From Chthoniobacterales bacterium (GTDB lineage: Bacteria > Verrucomicrobiota > Verrucomicrobiia > Chthoniobacterales > JAATET01), in contig DATCRI010000028.1 in the NCBI GenBank assembly GCA_036569045.1, forward strand, positions 1-64,000: DNA of 64,000 nt, written 5' to 3'. Of the stretch, positions 9,948-18,505 are shown in pieces. Under the pieces are notes generated by a model. That model made no database searches. It worked only from the letters and a program-made list of their open reading frames with translations, and was not told where the DNA came from. The stretch's first letter is position 1; each line of letters starts with the position of its first letter. The position numbers were made by a program, and so were the translations under genes.

Positions 9948-10034
9948 ATTTACCACAGAGACCGCGGAGAGCACGGAGAAACACAATTTTTCGCATTTCC
10001 TCCGTGCCCTCCGCGAAGTCCGTGGTCTTAAATC
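9948..10034. repeat. Inverted-repeat element of purine-rich 9-mers
   Basis: The left arm is a run of 9-base units of the form NNCNCNGAG (ACCACAGAG, ACCGCGGAG, AGCACGGAG). The right arm (about 9998-10034) is the imperfect reverse complement, giving a hairpin of roughly 35 bp per arm. It fills the gap between the divergent thioesterase and manA genes. A second member of the family lies at 39498-39676. Such purine-rich 9-mer repeats are, as far as I recall, frequent in Verrucomicrobiota and Planctomycetota genomes. Confidence 0.75.
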
Positions 10035-10039
10035 CCCGC

Positions 10040-11011
10040 ATGTCGAACAAGGCCCCACTCCTCTTTGAACCCCTGCCGATGGAACGCGTCTGGGGCGGGC
10101 GCCGCCTCGAGAGCGTGCTCGGAAAAAGCCTGCCAACCGGCGTCCCGATCGGGGAATCGTGGGAAGTCGTCGATCGAGAGGATGCCCAGAGCGTCGTGCA
10201 CGGCGGAGAGTTCAAGGGGGCCACGCTCCACGAGTTGTGGACCAACCATCGCGTCGAGATTTTCGGAGAAGCCTACCGCGACCACCCCGCACCGCGCTTT
10301 CCCATTCTCATCAAGCTGCTGGACGCACGCGAACGCCTTTCGGTGCAGGTTCACCCTCCCGCCAGAATCGCGCCGGCGTTGCAGGGCGAGCCGAAGACGG
10401 AGATGTGGTATTTCCTCGATTGCCTTCCCGGTGCCTCGATCTACGCCGGCCTCAAACATGGCGTGACGCGGAGTTCCTTCGAGACCGCCATGGAACGCGG
10501 CGAAGTCGAACAGACGCTGCATCAGGTGCCCGTGCAATCCGGCGAAAGCATCTTCATTCCCAGCGGCCGCGTGCACGCGATCGGCGACGGTTGTCTCATC
10601 GTGGAGGTCCAGCAGAACAGCGACACGACCTACCGCGTCTTCGACTGGAATCGCACCGGCCTGGACGGCGTCCCGCGCGCACTGCACATCCCTGAATCGA
10701 TGAACTCCATCGATTTCGAGGATTTCGAACCAGCGGTCGATCCCGCGCGGCCCACGGGAGACAGCATTGTCGCCGGCTGCGAACACTTTCTGGTCGAACG
10801 CTGGAACCTCACCGAGCCTCGCCTCGCCTCCACCAATGAAACATTTGCCATCTTCGCCGTGATTTCTGGCCGGGTGAGCTTCGCGGGCGGGATCTTCGAA
10901 ACGGGAACGTTCTTCCTGACTCCCGCATCCGCGCATGGAGAGCGCCTGCATCCCGTTGGCACGGAAGCCGCTGTCCTCCGGTCAACCCTCCCGATTCCTC
11001 ACCCCGCCTGA
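10040..11011 (+). CDS. manA: Mannose-6-phosphate isomerase, class I
   Basis: Zinc-dependent cytosolic isomerase interconverting mannose-6-P and fructose-6-P, about 323 aa, the short Bacillus-like form. Evidence is the N-terminal ERVWGGRRL, the zinc-site segments SVQVHPP and PKTEMWYFLDC, then IPSGRVHAIGDGCLIVEVQQ and the following SDTTYRVFDWNR. The ATG at 10040 starts just after the inverted-repeat element; longer in-frame extension runs through that element and is rejected. It would feed GDP-mannose synthesis, which fits the mannosyltransferase-like gene nearby (inference). Confidence 0.95.
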   Translation: MSNKAPLLFEPLPMERVWGGRRLESVLGKSLPTGVPIGESWEVVDREDAQSVVHGGEFKGATLHELWTNHRVEIFGEAYRDHPAPRFPILIKLLDARERLSVQVHPPARIAPALQGEPKTEMWYFLDCLPGASIYAGLKHGVTRSSFETAMERGEVEQTLHQVPVQSGESIFIPSGRVHAIGDGCLIVEVQQNSDTTYRVFDWNRTGLDGVPRALHIPESMNSIDFEDFEPAVDPARPTGDSIVAGCEHFLVERWNLTEPRLASTNETFAIFAVISGRVSFAGGIFETGTFFLTPASAHGERLHPVGTEAAVLRSTLPIPHPA

Positions 11012-11057
11012 ACCCGAAAAGATTCACGCCGGAAGTTCTTGACCTGCTACCGGCAAA

Positions 11058-11771
11058 ATGAAATTCCAACCCCAGCTTGTTATGAAACTCCCAGTTCTCT
11101 GCACCTTCGCCCTCCTCGCCGCTGCGGCCGCCTCCCATGCCGGATCTTTCGGCGGCCCGCCCCCCTTCACCGACATGTCCCCGCTCCAGAGCGGCATCGA
11201 CGGCAGCTATCAGGCCACCGCCCGCGGCGAAAACCTCACCGGCGTCATCCGCTTCGCCTACCAGAACGGCGTGCAGAGCCCGAATTCCACGGCAAACGTC
11301 TACTCCTTCTTTGTCGACGGCAATGTCGTCACCGGCGGCGTGACCGCATCCATCACGGGCAAGGACCTCGCCGGCGTTCTCGGCGGTCAGGACTTCACCG
11401 TTCCGCAGAGCGATCGAGGCACTACGGAGCTGCCACTGGTCTTTATCGTCCGCGGCAACCGCGCCAATGGCCAGTTCTCCGGTCAGATGGATCTCGAAGA
11501 TAAGATGTCGGCGTTCCGCGGCAAGGGCAACATTACTCCGGCCCCTGCCGAAACCAACACGGTCGTCCTGATTCAAACCAACAGTAACGACAACAGCCTT
11601 GTCATTGTTGATAACGGTTCCTCTTTGAACACGGAAGATGTGACCGTAACGCCTTTTATCATTCCCGGCAGCGCCATCACGCCGACGGACTTCACCTTCG
11701 AAGGCGTGCGCACCAGTGTTTTCGCACAAGGTTCCGGCACCGCTTCCAGCGCCATCTCGACGAACAACTAA
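11058..11771 (+). CDS. Secreted protein of unknown function
   Basis: About 237 aa from the ATG at 11058, or about 229 aa from ATG 11082, which gives a cleaner signal peptide (MKLPVLCTFALLAAAAASHA). The mature part is rich in Gly, Thr, Asn and Val with alternating hydrophobic residues (YQATARGENLTGVIRF, VFIVRGNRANGQFSGQM), suggesting beta structure. The C-terminus ends in small polar residues. No family recognised. It precedes a pseudopilin gene on the same strand by about 30 nt. Confidence 0.75.
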   Translation: MKFQPQLVMKLPVLCTFALLAAAAASHAGSFGGPPPFTDMSPLQSGIDGSYQATARGENLTGVIRFAYQNGVQSPNSTANVYSFFVDGNVVTGGVTASITGKDLAGVLGGQDFTVPQSDRGTTELPLVFIVRGNRANGQFSGQMDLEDKMSAFRGKGNITPAPAETNTVVLIQTNSNDNSLVIVDNGSSLNTEDVTVTPFIIPGSAITPTDFTFEGVRTSVFAQGSGTASSAISTNN

Positions 11772-11804
11772 GTTTCGTCCCCGGGTGTTGTAACCATCGA
11801 GCGA

Positions 11805-12362
11805 TTGCGTTTCGACTCTCCATTGTTGATCCAGGCTTGGAACCCCGTCCGTCTCAAACGGACGGGGTTTACGCTTCTCGAGCTGGTCGCGGTCGTCGCG
11901 ATCGTGCTCATTCTCATCACCCTGCTCAGCGCGGTCATTTCCCGTCTGCCGGGAGTGGGTGACCGCGTGCGCTGCACCGCAAACCTCCGCGGACTCGCCG
12001 TCGCCTTCAATAATTACATCGAGGACAACGGCTACTGGCCCAGGCAGCCAAACTTCAGCCACACCCAGCAAAAGGAATACGAGGACTGGTGGCTGAAGGA
12101 GATGAAGCCCTACGACGTTTCCGAGAAGACCTGGCAATGCCCGGCCATTGTCCGTCTCGGCAAGATCCAGGCCAACGGCACCTCACCGCGGGTTCAGTAT
12201 TCCCCGACCATGTTCGATTCGAAACCAGGAACCGCCCGCAAGTGGCCGAACATGCCCTGGCTCATCGAGATCGCCAATGTCCATGGGCACGGACCGCTCA
12301 TGATTCTTCCGGACGGCTCCGTCCACGACTACGATCTCTACGTCGCGAAATACCTGAAGTAA
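11805..12362 (+). CDS. Type II secretion/type IV pilin-like pseudopilin
   Basis: About 185 aa. The prepilin peptidase site is G-FTLLELVAVVAIVLILITLL, with Glu at +5 and the hydrophobic helix typical of type IV pilins and type II pseudopilins. It is preceded by a basic leader of about 21 residues (NPVRLKRTG). The globular part has CTANLRGLAVAFNNYIEDNGYWP, common in verrucomicrobial pseudopilins. No ATG is available; TTG at 11805 is the furthest start, with TTG codons at 11823 and 11826 as alternatives. A strong hairpin lies inside the leader codons. Confidence 0.82.
   Translation: MRFDSPLLIQAWNPVRLKRTGFTLLELVAVVAIVLILITLLSAVISRLPGVGDRVRCTANLRGLAVAFNNYIEDNGYWPRQPNFSHTQQKEYEDWWLKEMKPYDVSEKTWQCPAIVRLGKIQANGTSPRVQYSPTMFDSKPGTARKWPNMPWLIEIANVHGHGPLMILPDGSVHDYDLYVAKYLK
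11841..11869. promoter_or_regulatory. Perfect 12-bp hairpin inside the pseudopilin leader
   Basis: AACCCCGTCCGT and its exact reverse complement ACGGACGGGGTT enclose a 5-nt loop (CTCAA). Only three T residues follow, so it is a poor intrinsic terminator. It lies within the codons for NPVRLKRTG, just before the prepilin cleavage site. It could attenuate translation or transcription of the pseudopilin gene, or stop read-through from the gene upstream. Confidence 0.6.
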
Positions 12363-12374
12363 CCCGAGCTGGCG

Positions 12375-14894
12375 TTACCGCCACTCGTGCTTCGGGTATC
12401 GCCGGGAGAGCTCCTGCCTGAGCTTCGGATAGGCTTCGACCCAGAAATTTGCGAGATCCGTGGTCACCTGCACGGGACGCATGTTTGGAGCCAGGATTTG
12501 GATGGTGAGCGGCACCCGGCCGCCGGCAATTTTCAGCGAGGATTGCAGGCCGTAAAGATCCTGAATGCGGGCCGCAATGAAGGGGTCTGCCTCCGCCGCA
12601 TAGAGAACCTTCGCCCGCCGCCCGCCCGGCAGGTCGATCCTCTCCGGCGCAAATTTCTCCACCTGCTGCTGCTGCGCGGGGGTCAGCCATGCCCGCACGG
12701 TCTCGCGAACGGGCCGATCCTTGATGTCGCGGTAACTCGTCGCGTTTCCGCAGACCTCGTGAATGAGCAGTTCTCGCTCGGTTTCTCCGATTGGCGGCAG
12801 AGCAAGGTCCGGCATCCAGGCTGCGAGCCGATTCACCCGGCAGATCCATTGCTCGACGGCGTCGTCCCATTGCCGGAGGACGAGATTGCCCTCGATGACT
12901 TCCCTCGCGAGACAGGCGCCGGACTCCTCCGACGGCTCGGCATCGCGATCCCGCGACTCCAGCACAAGGTCGCGAAAGACCTTCTCGATCCGAACCACCA
13001 CGCGATTCTGCGTCGAGTCGAAACACACCTCGCGACGCTCGGTGAAATCGCGCGGAAACATCTCCCGAAGCCACGCTTCGTCGATCTCCGTGGCAAGACT
13101 CAGCATCACCTGCGCCTCGCCGCCACGCTTTTCGATGTCATTGATCTCGGCAGCGACGAGTAATCGGCTGCCCTGCGCCACGCTTTCCCGAGCGAGCAAG
13201 CCACGCCGCCCATGCACGATATCGCAGAGCAGCGTGCCCATGCTCCGGCGGCGCGCGACCTGATCGGCAAACCCCGCCAGCACGCAGCGGGCGATCGTCG
13301 CGTCCTCGGCCGGACGCTCGCTCACATCGAGCCGTTCCCCTTTCGCAATCCCGAGAAATTGCTCGAACAGTTTCCCGACCTGGCGCGCCGCATCCGCGTG
13401 AACGGCAAGTCGGCGACAGGCATCGACCCGATAACCCTGCCGCTCCGCCCACGCCCACGCGCGCATGAAAATCTGAAAATCGGACACCCCTTCGCCAAAG
13501 GTCTCCTCACGCTGCTCTTCGATGCGCTTGTCCGCGCGCAGCAATATGCCGCGCGACTGCGTGATCGCGGCGATCAGCGCCGCGGCCCGCACGCACCCGA
13601 GTTCCTGCGCCGCAAGAAACATCCGGGCGTAACGCGGATGCACCGGGAACGAGAGCATCCGGCGCCCAATCTCGGTAATCCCGGCCTCCTCGACGGCCCC
13701 AAGATCTCGCAACAACGACTCCGCCCGCTCGAGCCCGCGGGCGTCGGGCGCTTCCAGCCACCGAAACGTGCGAAGATCCGCCACCCCGGCGGCCTTGAGC
13801 GTGAGCACGGTCTCCGTGAGGTCGAGACGCCTGATCTCCGGCAACTCGGCAGCCGGGCGCTGCTCGTGATCGCGCCGCGTCCACAGGCGCAGGCAACGGC
13901 CGGGAGCCGTGCGCCCGGCGCGGCCAGCGCGTTGATCCGCCGAGGCGTGGCTGATCTTCTCGATGTAGAGCGTGTTGATTCCGCGGTGCGGATCGAACCG
14001 CGCGACGCGGGCAACGCCGGCATCGATCACAAGCGTCACGTCCTGAATCGTGAGCGACGTCTCTGCGACATTCGTTGAGACGATGATGCGCCGCGTCCCG
14101 CCCGCGGCGACGGCCGCATCCTGCGCGTCGGGCGGAAGTTCCCCATGCAGCGGCAGCACCGGCACGCCGGCACCCAGCCGAAACTGGATCGCCTGGATGG
14201 TGCGCTGGATCTCGTAGGCGCCCGGCATGAAGACGAGCGCATTGCCCGGGGTGGACGGAAAGGCCCGCGCGACCGCCTCGGCGGCCCGCTCCCAGATGGG
14301 CTCCTCGCGCGGCTCACGGTCGAGAAACTCGATCTCCACGGGGAACGTGCGGCCCTCGGATTCCAGCAGCTCGCACGGCGCGAGATATTCCGAGAGAGCG
14401 CCGCCCTGCAACGTCGCCGACATCACGAGGAGCCTGAGATCGGGCCGGCTCGCATCCTGCAAATCGAGAGCCCGCGCCAGCGAGAGATCGCCGAAGAGAT
14501 GGCGCTCGTGAAACTCGTCGAACACGATCGCCGCAACGCCGCGCAATGCCGGATCTGCCAGCATCCGCCGAAGCAGGATCCCCTCGGTCACGTAAAGAAT
14601 GCGGGTCTGCCCGCTGGAAACGTTATCGAGGCGAATCTGGTAGCCCACCTCTCCGCCCAGCCGGGCGGCGCGCTCGCTGGCGACGCGCGCCGCGAGCATG
14701 CGGGCGGCAAGTCGGCGGGGCTGCAGGACGATGATGAGCCCGTCACCGGCCAGCCCGGAATCGAGCAGCATCTGCGGAACCTGCGTGGATTTTCCGGAGC
14801 CCGTCGGCGCCCGGAGCAGGAGCCGATTTCCCCTCCCGAGGGACGCGACAAGCCCGTCCCGGATTTCATAGATGGGCAGCGACATCGTGTTCAT
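12375..14894 (-). CDS. hrpB: ATP-dependent helicase HrpB
   Basis: DEAH-box (DExH) RNA-helicase-like protein of about 839 aa, typical for HrpB. Motif I is APTGSGKSTQ, motif II is DEFHERH, motif III is SATL, and helicase-C motifs include STNVAETSLTI and QRAGRAGRTAPG. The C-terminal HrpB-specific region ends with FWVEAYPKLRQELSRRYPKH. ATG at 14892-14894 is chosen (alternative 14885); an in-frame start at 14969 adds a non-conserved stretch. The cellular role of HrpB is poorly known. It converges with the pseudopilin gene. Confidence 0.95.
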   Translation of the reverse strand: MNTMSLPIYEIRDGLVASLGRGNRLLLRAPTGSGKSTQVPQMLLDSGLAGDGLIIVLQPRRLAARMLAARVASERAARLGGEVGYQIRLDNVSSGQTRILYVTEGILLRRMLADPALRGVAAIVFDEFHERHLFGDLSLARALDLQDASRPDLRLLVMSATLQGGALSEYLAPCELLESEGRTFPVEIEFLDREPREEPIWERAAEAVARAFPSTPGNALVFMPGAYEIQRTIQAIQFRLGAGVPVLPLHGELPPDAQDAAVAAGGTRRIIVSTNVAETSLTIQDVTLVIDAGVARVARFDPHRGINTLYIEKISHASADQRAGRAGRTAPGRCLRLWTRRDHEQRPAAELPEIRRLDLTETVLTLKAAGVADLRTFRWLEAPDARGLERAESLLRDLGAVEEAGITEIGRRMLSFPVHPRYARMFLAAQELGCVRAAALIAAITQSRGILLRADKRIEEQREETFGEGVSDFQIFMRAWAWAERQGYRVDACRRLAVHADAARQVGKLFEQFLGIAKGERLDVSERPAEDATIARCVLAGFADQVARRRSMGTLLCDIVHGRRGLLARESVAQGSRLLVAAEINDIEKRGGEAQVMLSLATEIDEAWLREMFPRDFTERREVCFDSTQNRVVVRIEKVFRDLVLESRDRDAEPSEESGACLAREVIEGNLVLRQWDDAVEQWICRVNRLAAWMPDLALPPIGETERELLIHEVCGNATSYRDIKDRPVRETVRAWLTPAQQQQVEKFAPERIDLPGGRRAKVLYAAEADPFIAARIQDLYGLQSSLKIAGGRVPLTIQILAPNMRPVQVTTDLANFWVEAYPKLRQELSRRYPKHEWR

Positions 14895-15013
14895 GCGAAC
14901 CGCCCACTTTACAGAAGCCCGGCCGGAGCACAAAGAAAGAGGCAGACCGCCAAATTCCACCCTCCGCACGCTTCGCGCTGGCGTGGCGGGACGCTTTATG
15001 TAGTGTGGCGGAA

Positions 15014-15829
15014 ATGGGATCCGGTTTGCGATTTGTCTGGGCGGCCGCCGCGCTATGGAGCGTCGGCTCGCTGGCTTTGGCGGAGGAAACGCCTCTCACT
15101 CCGGCGGAAATCAAGTCCGCTGTCGTGCTCGACGAGGTGTCACTGCCCACGCCGGGAGAATTTTTCGCCGCGATCAACAAGCTCGATCGTCCGAACTGGT
15201 CGCAGCTCGCCGCGCGCAAACCCGGCCCGCTCGGCACCTCGAACCGCGCGCAGACGGCCCTGAACCTCGGCACGCGCGTCGCGGACGGCTTCATCGCCGT
15301 GGAAGCGCAGGACGGCCAGCAGGTCAAGAACGTCGGCAAGGACATCATCGACCTCGCCAAGGGGCTCGGTGTTTCGCAGAGCATTCTCGCCCGCGGCAAC
15401 AGCATTGGCGATTTCGCGGAGAACAACGACTGGAGCGCCCTCAAGGAAGAACTCGACGCCACCGAGAATGAAGTGAAGCACCAGATGGCCGCGCAAAAGG
15501 ACGACGAACTCGTCGTTCTCGTCACCACCGGCGCCTGGCTCCGCGGCATTCAGGCCACGAGTTCGGTGGTCGCCGGAAATTACCATCCCGAGTCCGCCCG
15601 CCTGCTTCGCCAGCCCGCCATCGTCGAATACCTGATCGGTCGCATCGACACGCTGCCCGAACGCCTGAAGGGCGACGCTCTTGTCGGGCAGGTGCGCAAT
15701 GGCCTGATCGAAATCAAGGCCGCCGTGGCTCCGTCCACGCCCCCCAGCGCGGACACCGTCAAAACCATCGAGCAAACGACCACCCAGCTCGTCGACGCCA
15801 TCAGCGGCCCCGCCGCGCCGGCCCCATGA
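15014..15829 (+). CDS. Secreted protein of unknown function
   Basis: About 271 aa beginning with a signal peptide (GLRFVWAAAALWSVGSLALA). The mature part is mainly helical, with segments such as LARGNSIGDFAENNDWSALKEELDATEN, here split as RGNSIGDFAENNDW and LKEELDATENEVKHQM, and GNYHPESARLLRQPAIVEYL. The pattern DWSALKEELD recalls uncharacterised verrucomicrobial periplasmic proteins, but no function is assigned. GTG at 15005 is an alternative start. The stop overlaps the next gene by 4 nt (ATGA), so the two are co-translated. Confidence 0.78.
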   Translation: MGSGLRFVWAAAALWSVGSLALAEETPLTPAEIKSAVVLDEVSLPTPGEFFAAINKLDRPNWSQLAARKPGPLGTSNRAQTALNLGTRVADGFIAVEAQDGQQVKNVGKDIIDLAKGLGVSQSILARGNSIGDFAENNDWSALKEELDATENEVKHQMAAQKDDELVVLVTTGAWLRGIQATSSVVAGNYHPESARLLRQPAIVEYLIGRIDTLPERLKGDALVGQVRNGLIEIKAAVAPSTPPSADTVKTIEQTTTQLVDAISGPAAPAP

Positions 15830-16287
15830 AACGCCTCTCTCTTCCGATTTTCGCCCTTGTCGCGCTCGCCGCGACTGTGACCCTGCGAGCTCAGGACGCC
15901 ACGCCCACCCCGGCAGCCGATGATCCCTCGGAGGCGGCAACTCGCGCCGCCACTCTCGAACTCGCGGGAGCCTTCTCCAATGACGGCTACAAGATCCGCG
16001 ACGGCTACTACTTCGGCACGCTCGATCCCGGCAAAAGCACGATCATCGAAGTAAACCTCTTTGCCGGCGACGAATACTGGTTCTGTGCCGCCGCCATCGC
16101 CCCGGCCCGGAAGCTCTCCGTGCAGGTCTACGACGAAGAAGGCAAACCCGTCGAGCAGCAGAGCTACGGCGACGGGGTCACCGCCGCGGCCGGCGTCGTC
16201 GCCCCGTGGAGCGGGAAATTCCTCGTCAAGACCACGCTCGTCGAGGGTGAGAAGGCACCCTTCACCTTTCTCTACTGCTACAAGTAA
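15826..16287 (+). CDS. Small secreted protein of unknown function
   Basis: 153 aa with a signal peptide (MKRLSLPIFALVALAATVTL, cleavage near LRA-QDA), an Ala/Pro/Thr-rich linker, and a compact beta-rich domain. That domain (YYFGTLDPGKSTIIEVNLFAG through YCYK) looks like the pre-peptidase C-terminal type of extracellular beta sandwich. It starts by ATGA overlap with the previous secreted protein and is probably its partner. The ACT-domain gene follows 15 nt later. Confidence 0.78.
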   Translation: MKRLSLPIFALVALAATVTLRAQDATPTPAADDPSEAATRAATLELAGAFSNDGYKIRDGYYFGTLDPGKSTIIEVNLFAGDEYWFCAAAIAPARKLSVQVYDEEGKPVEQQSYGDGVTAAAGVVAPWSGKFLVKTTLVEGEKAPFTFLYCYK

Positions 16288-16302
16288 GCGTCACTTTTCC
16301 CG

Positions 16303-16767
16303 ATGCCCGAAGCTCTCACGACCGAAAAAACCGACGGGCTGGGGGTCCGTCACTTCTCCGTCTTCCTCGACAACAAAGTCGGCGCCCTCCTCGAGGTTGT
16401 CCGCATGCTCGGTGATCACAACATCGTGGTCCTCGCCCTCAGCATTCAGGACTCCGCCGAAAGTTCCATCTGCCGGTTCATCGTCAGCGACCCCGACCAG
16501 GTGGAGAACCTCTTCGAAGAAAACGCCATCCCGCACAGCGTTTCCGAGATTCTCGTCACCGAACTCAAGGACGGCGCGACCGACCTTCCGAATGTCCTCG
16601 CTGCGCTCCTGAAGGCCGAGGTGAACGTCCTCTTCAGCTATCCCCTGCTCATTCGTCCCCGCGGCCGGGCGGTGCTCGCCCTGCACGTGGACGACAACGA
16701 GTGCGCGTCCGCCGTGCTTCGCGGTGACGGCTTCCCGGTGCTGAACCAGGCGGACCTTTCCCGCTGA
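16303..16767 (+). CDS. Tandem ACT-domain protein
   Basis: 154 aa. Two ACT-like halves are visible: one begins RHFSVFLDNKVGALLEVVRML with the GAL turn, and the second runs from about LPNVLAALLKAEVNVLFSYP. ACT pairs bind small ligands, often amino acids, and regulate enzymes or stand alone as sensors. No catalytic domain is attached. It sits between secreted-protein genes with short gaps and the ligand cannot be predicted. Confidence 0.83.
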   Translation: MPEALTTEKTDGLGVRHFSVFLDNKVGALLEVVRMLGDHNIVVLALSIQDSAESSICRFIVSDPDQVENLFEENAIPHSVSEILVTELKDGATDLPNVLAALLKAEVNVLFSYPLLIRPRGRAVLALHVDDNECASAVLRGDGFPVLNQADLSR

Positions 16768-16771
16768 CTCC

Positions 16772-17431
16772 ATGCGCCTCGCGCTTTCCGTCTTTTCGTC
16801 CCTCCTTGTCGTTGCGCAGCTGGCTTCGGCCGGACTTGTGATCGTTCAGGAGGCCGATCACCTCGGACCCGACGCCGGTCGCACCCGCATGACGTTGAAC
16901 ATTTCCGGCGAACGTGCGCGGATCGACGTCGGCGACCAGCTTTCGAGCATCGTCGATCTCAAATCCGGCACCGTGACCTCCCTCATGCATCCGCAGAAGA
17001 TCGCGATGCAGTTGCCGAAGGCGGCGCTGGCCGCGATCCGGGAAAAGGCCGCTGAAAAAACCGAGAAGCCGGACCTCGAGCCAACCGGGAAGAAGGAAAC
17101 GATCAACGGCTATGCCTGCACCGAATACGCCGGCACTCTCCAGGGACTGGCGGTGACCTATTGGGTGACCAATGACGTCCCGGATCAGAAAGCGATTCTC
17201 GACCAGATGGCGAAGCTTGCGAGCAGTAGCGACATCTTCAAGGGCGCCCTCGCGAGCGGCGCGGATTTTCCGGGGTTCCCCATTCGCACCACCGTCACCT
17301 CTCCCCAGCTCGGCACCTCGACGATGACGGTCATCTCGATCAGGAAGGCCGACCTGCCCGACAGCGAGTTCGAAATTCCCGCCGGCTATCAGACATTGAA
17401 ATCGCCGCTCCCCGGCGCCGGCGGAAACTAG
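16772..17431 (+). CDS. Secreted DUF4412-like protein
   Basis: 219 aa with a signal peptide (MRLALSVFSSLLVVAQLASA). The mature part resembles DUF4412-type periplasmic proteins: TRMTLNISGERARIDVGD, a HPQKIAMQLPK segment, then INGYACTEYAGTLQGLAVTYW and IPAGYQTLK near the end. The function of the family is unknown. It starts 4 nt after the ACT gene, and its 3' end overlaps the convergent ferredoxin-like gene by 4 nt. Confidence 0.8.
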   Translation: MRLALSVFSSLLVVAQLASAGLVIVQEADHLGPDAGRTRMTLNISGERARIDVGDQLSSIVDLKSGTVTSLMHPQKIAMQLPKAALAAIREKAAEKTEKPDLEPTGKKETINGYACTEYAGTLQGLAVTYWVTNDVPDQKAILDQMAKLASSSDIFKGALASGADFPGFPIRTTVTSPQLGTSTMTVISIRKADLPDSEFEIPAGYQTLKSPLPGAGGN

Positions 17432-17784
17432 GCGCTCTCGCCGCCGCAGCCCGTTCGCGCGACCACCCATTCCCTCACCGGTCGGCCTTCCCCGACGTGC
17501 TCGCGAAGCACGCGGTCGAGTCGTCCGGGCGTCATCGCGCCATACCAGACACCTTCGGGATAGACGACCAGCCACGGCCCTCCGGTGCAGATGCGCAGGC
17601 AGGCGGCCTTGCTTCGCAGGGCGCGCAGCCCCAGCGTTTTCACCGCACCCTTGAGGTGCTGCCACAGGGCCTCCCCCTCCCCGGGGTCACAGCAATCGGG
17701 CCCGATGCACAGAAAAAGATGCCGTTCCGCCGCGGTGATCTCCCGAAAAGAGATCTTCGATTGGACCGGAAAGACGTCACTCAT
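17428..17784 (-). CDS. Thioredoxin-like (2Fe-2S) ferredoxin domain protein
   Basis: 118 aa. Cysteines at 26, 31, 32, 62 and 66 (LFLCIGPDCC and CLRIC) and the closing GPWLVVYPEGVWYG match the thioredoxin-like 2Fe-2S ferredoxin family, related to the NuoE fold. It probably acts as a small electron carrier or Fe-S binding protein; the partner is unknown. ATG at 17782-17784 is chosen because the open frame upstream overlaps the divergent gene. The next gene, on the plus strand, starts 93 nt away. Confidence 0.87.
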   Translation of the reverse strand: MSDVFPVQSKISFREITAAERHLFLCIGPDCCDPGEGEALWQHLKGAVKTLGLRALRSKAACLRICTGGPWLVVYPEGVWYGAMTPGRLDRVLREHVGEGRPVREWVVARTGCGGESA

Positions 17785-17877
17785 CACCGGTATCCTGAAT
17801 CCTTTCGCCCCTCCCCGGCAACTTCGCTTCCCAGCGATAACTTGCGTAGGGCGCGAATTGCGTCGTAACGTCCCGCC

Positions 17878-18486
17878 GTGAGACGCGTCCTCCCCATCTT
17901 TGCTGCCCTGCTCTGCGCCCTCGGCGCAGCGCGCGCCCAGGAGCAGGAGCAGGGGATGCTCGATCGCATCGACGCAAACTGGAAACAGGGCATTCAGGCA
18001 ATGAATGCCGACGCGACGGGCAAGAAAAAGGGTAAGGACAAGACGGCAGGCGCCCTCGTCAGTCCGCTCACGAGTAAGAAATTCGAGTCCAGCGAGATGG
18101 CGACGAAGAGCTTCTCCGCCAGCTCGTTCAGCGGCGTGAAAGGCGCGCCGATCAAATCTTACGAGACGCGCTCGTTCTTCGGCCTCAGGAATCCGTGGTT
18201 CGGCCGCAAGGTCTTCGACACCACGGCGGACACGATGGCAGGCCGATCCGCGCGGGAATCCCGCGAGCAGTTCAAGACCGATGCCTTTGCCGTGAAGGAA
18301 TTCGAGAAAGCCAGTAAAGGAGACGCCCAGGATGCCTCCGCCACGCTCGCCACCGCCGATCAGCCCCGGCCCTACCTCGTGCCCGGCAAGACCCAGCAGG
18401 GCCTCGACAAATTTACGCAAAATCTGAAGAAGGACCTCACGATCGACGACGTTCGCGACCTTCTGAACAAAGGCACGGACAAGTAA
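17878..18486 (+). CDS. Secreted lysine-rich protein of unknown function
   Basis: 202 aa from GTG at 17878, with a signal peptide (MRRVLPIFAALLCALGAARA-QEQ). The mature part is polar, with short aromatic motifs (KSYETRSFFGLRNPWFGRKVF) and a C-terminal amphipathic stretch (DLTIDDVRDLLNKGTDK). No family recognised. It ends 19 nt before tyrS, so read-through into tyrS is likely. Confidence 0.75.
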   Translation: MRRVLPIFAALLCALGAARAQEQEQGMLDRIDANWKQGIQAMNADATGKKKGKDKTAGALVSPLTSKKFESSEMATKSFSASSFSGVKGAPIKSYETRSFFGLRNPWFGRKVFDTTADTMAGRSARESREQFKTDAFAVKEFEKASKGDAQDASATLATADQPRPYLVPGKTQQGLDKFTQNLKKDLTIDDVRDLLNKGTDK

Positions 18487-18505
18487 GTCCGCTCCCCCCG
18501 TTTTC

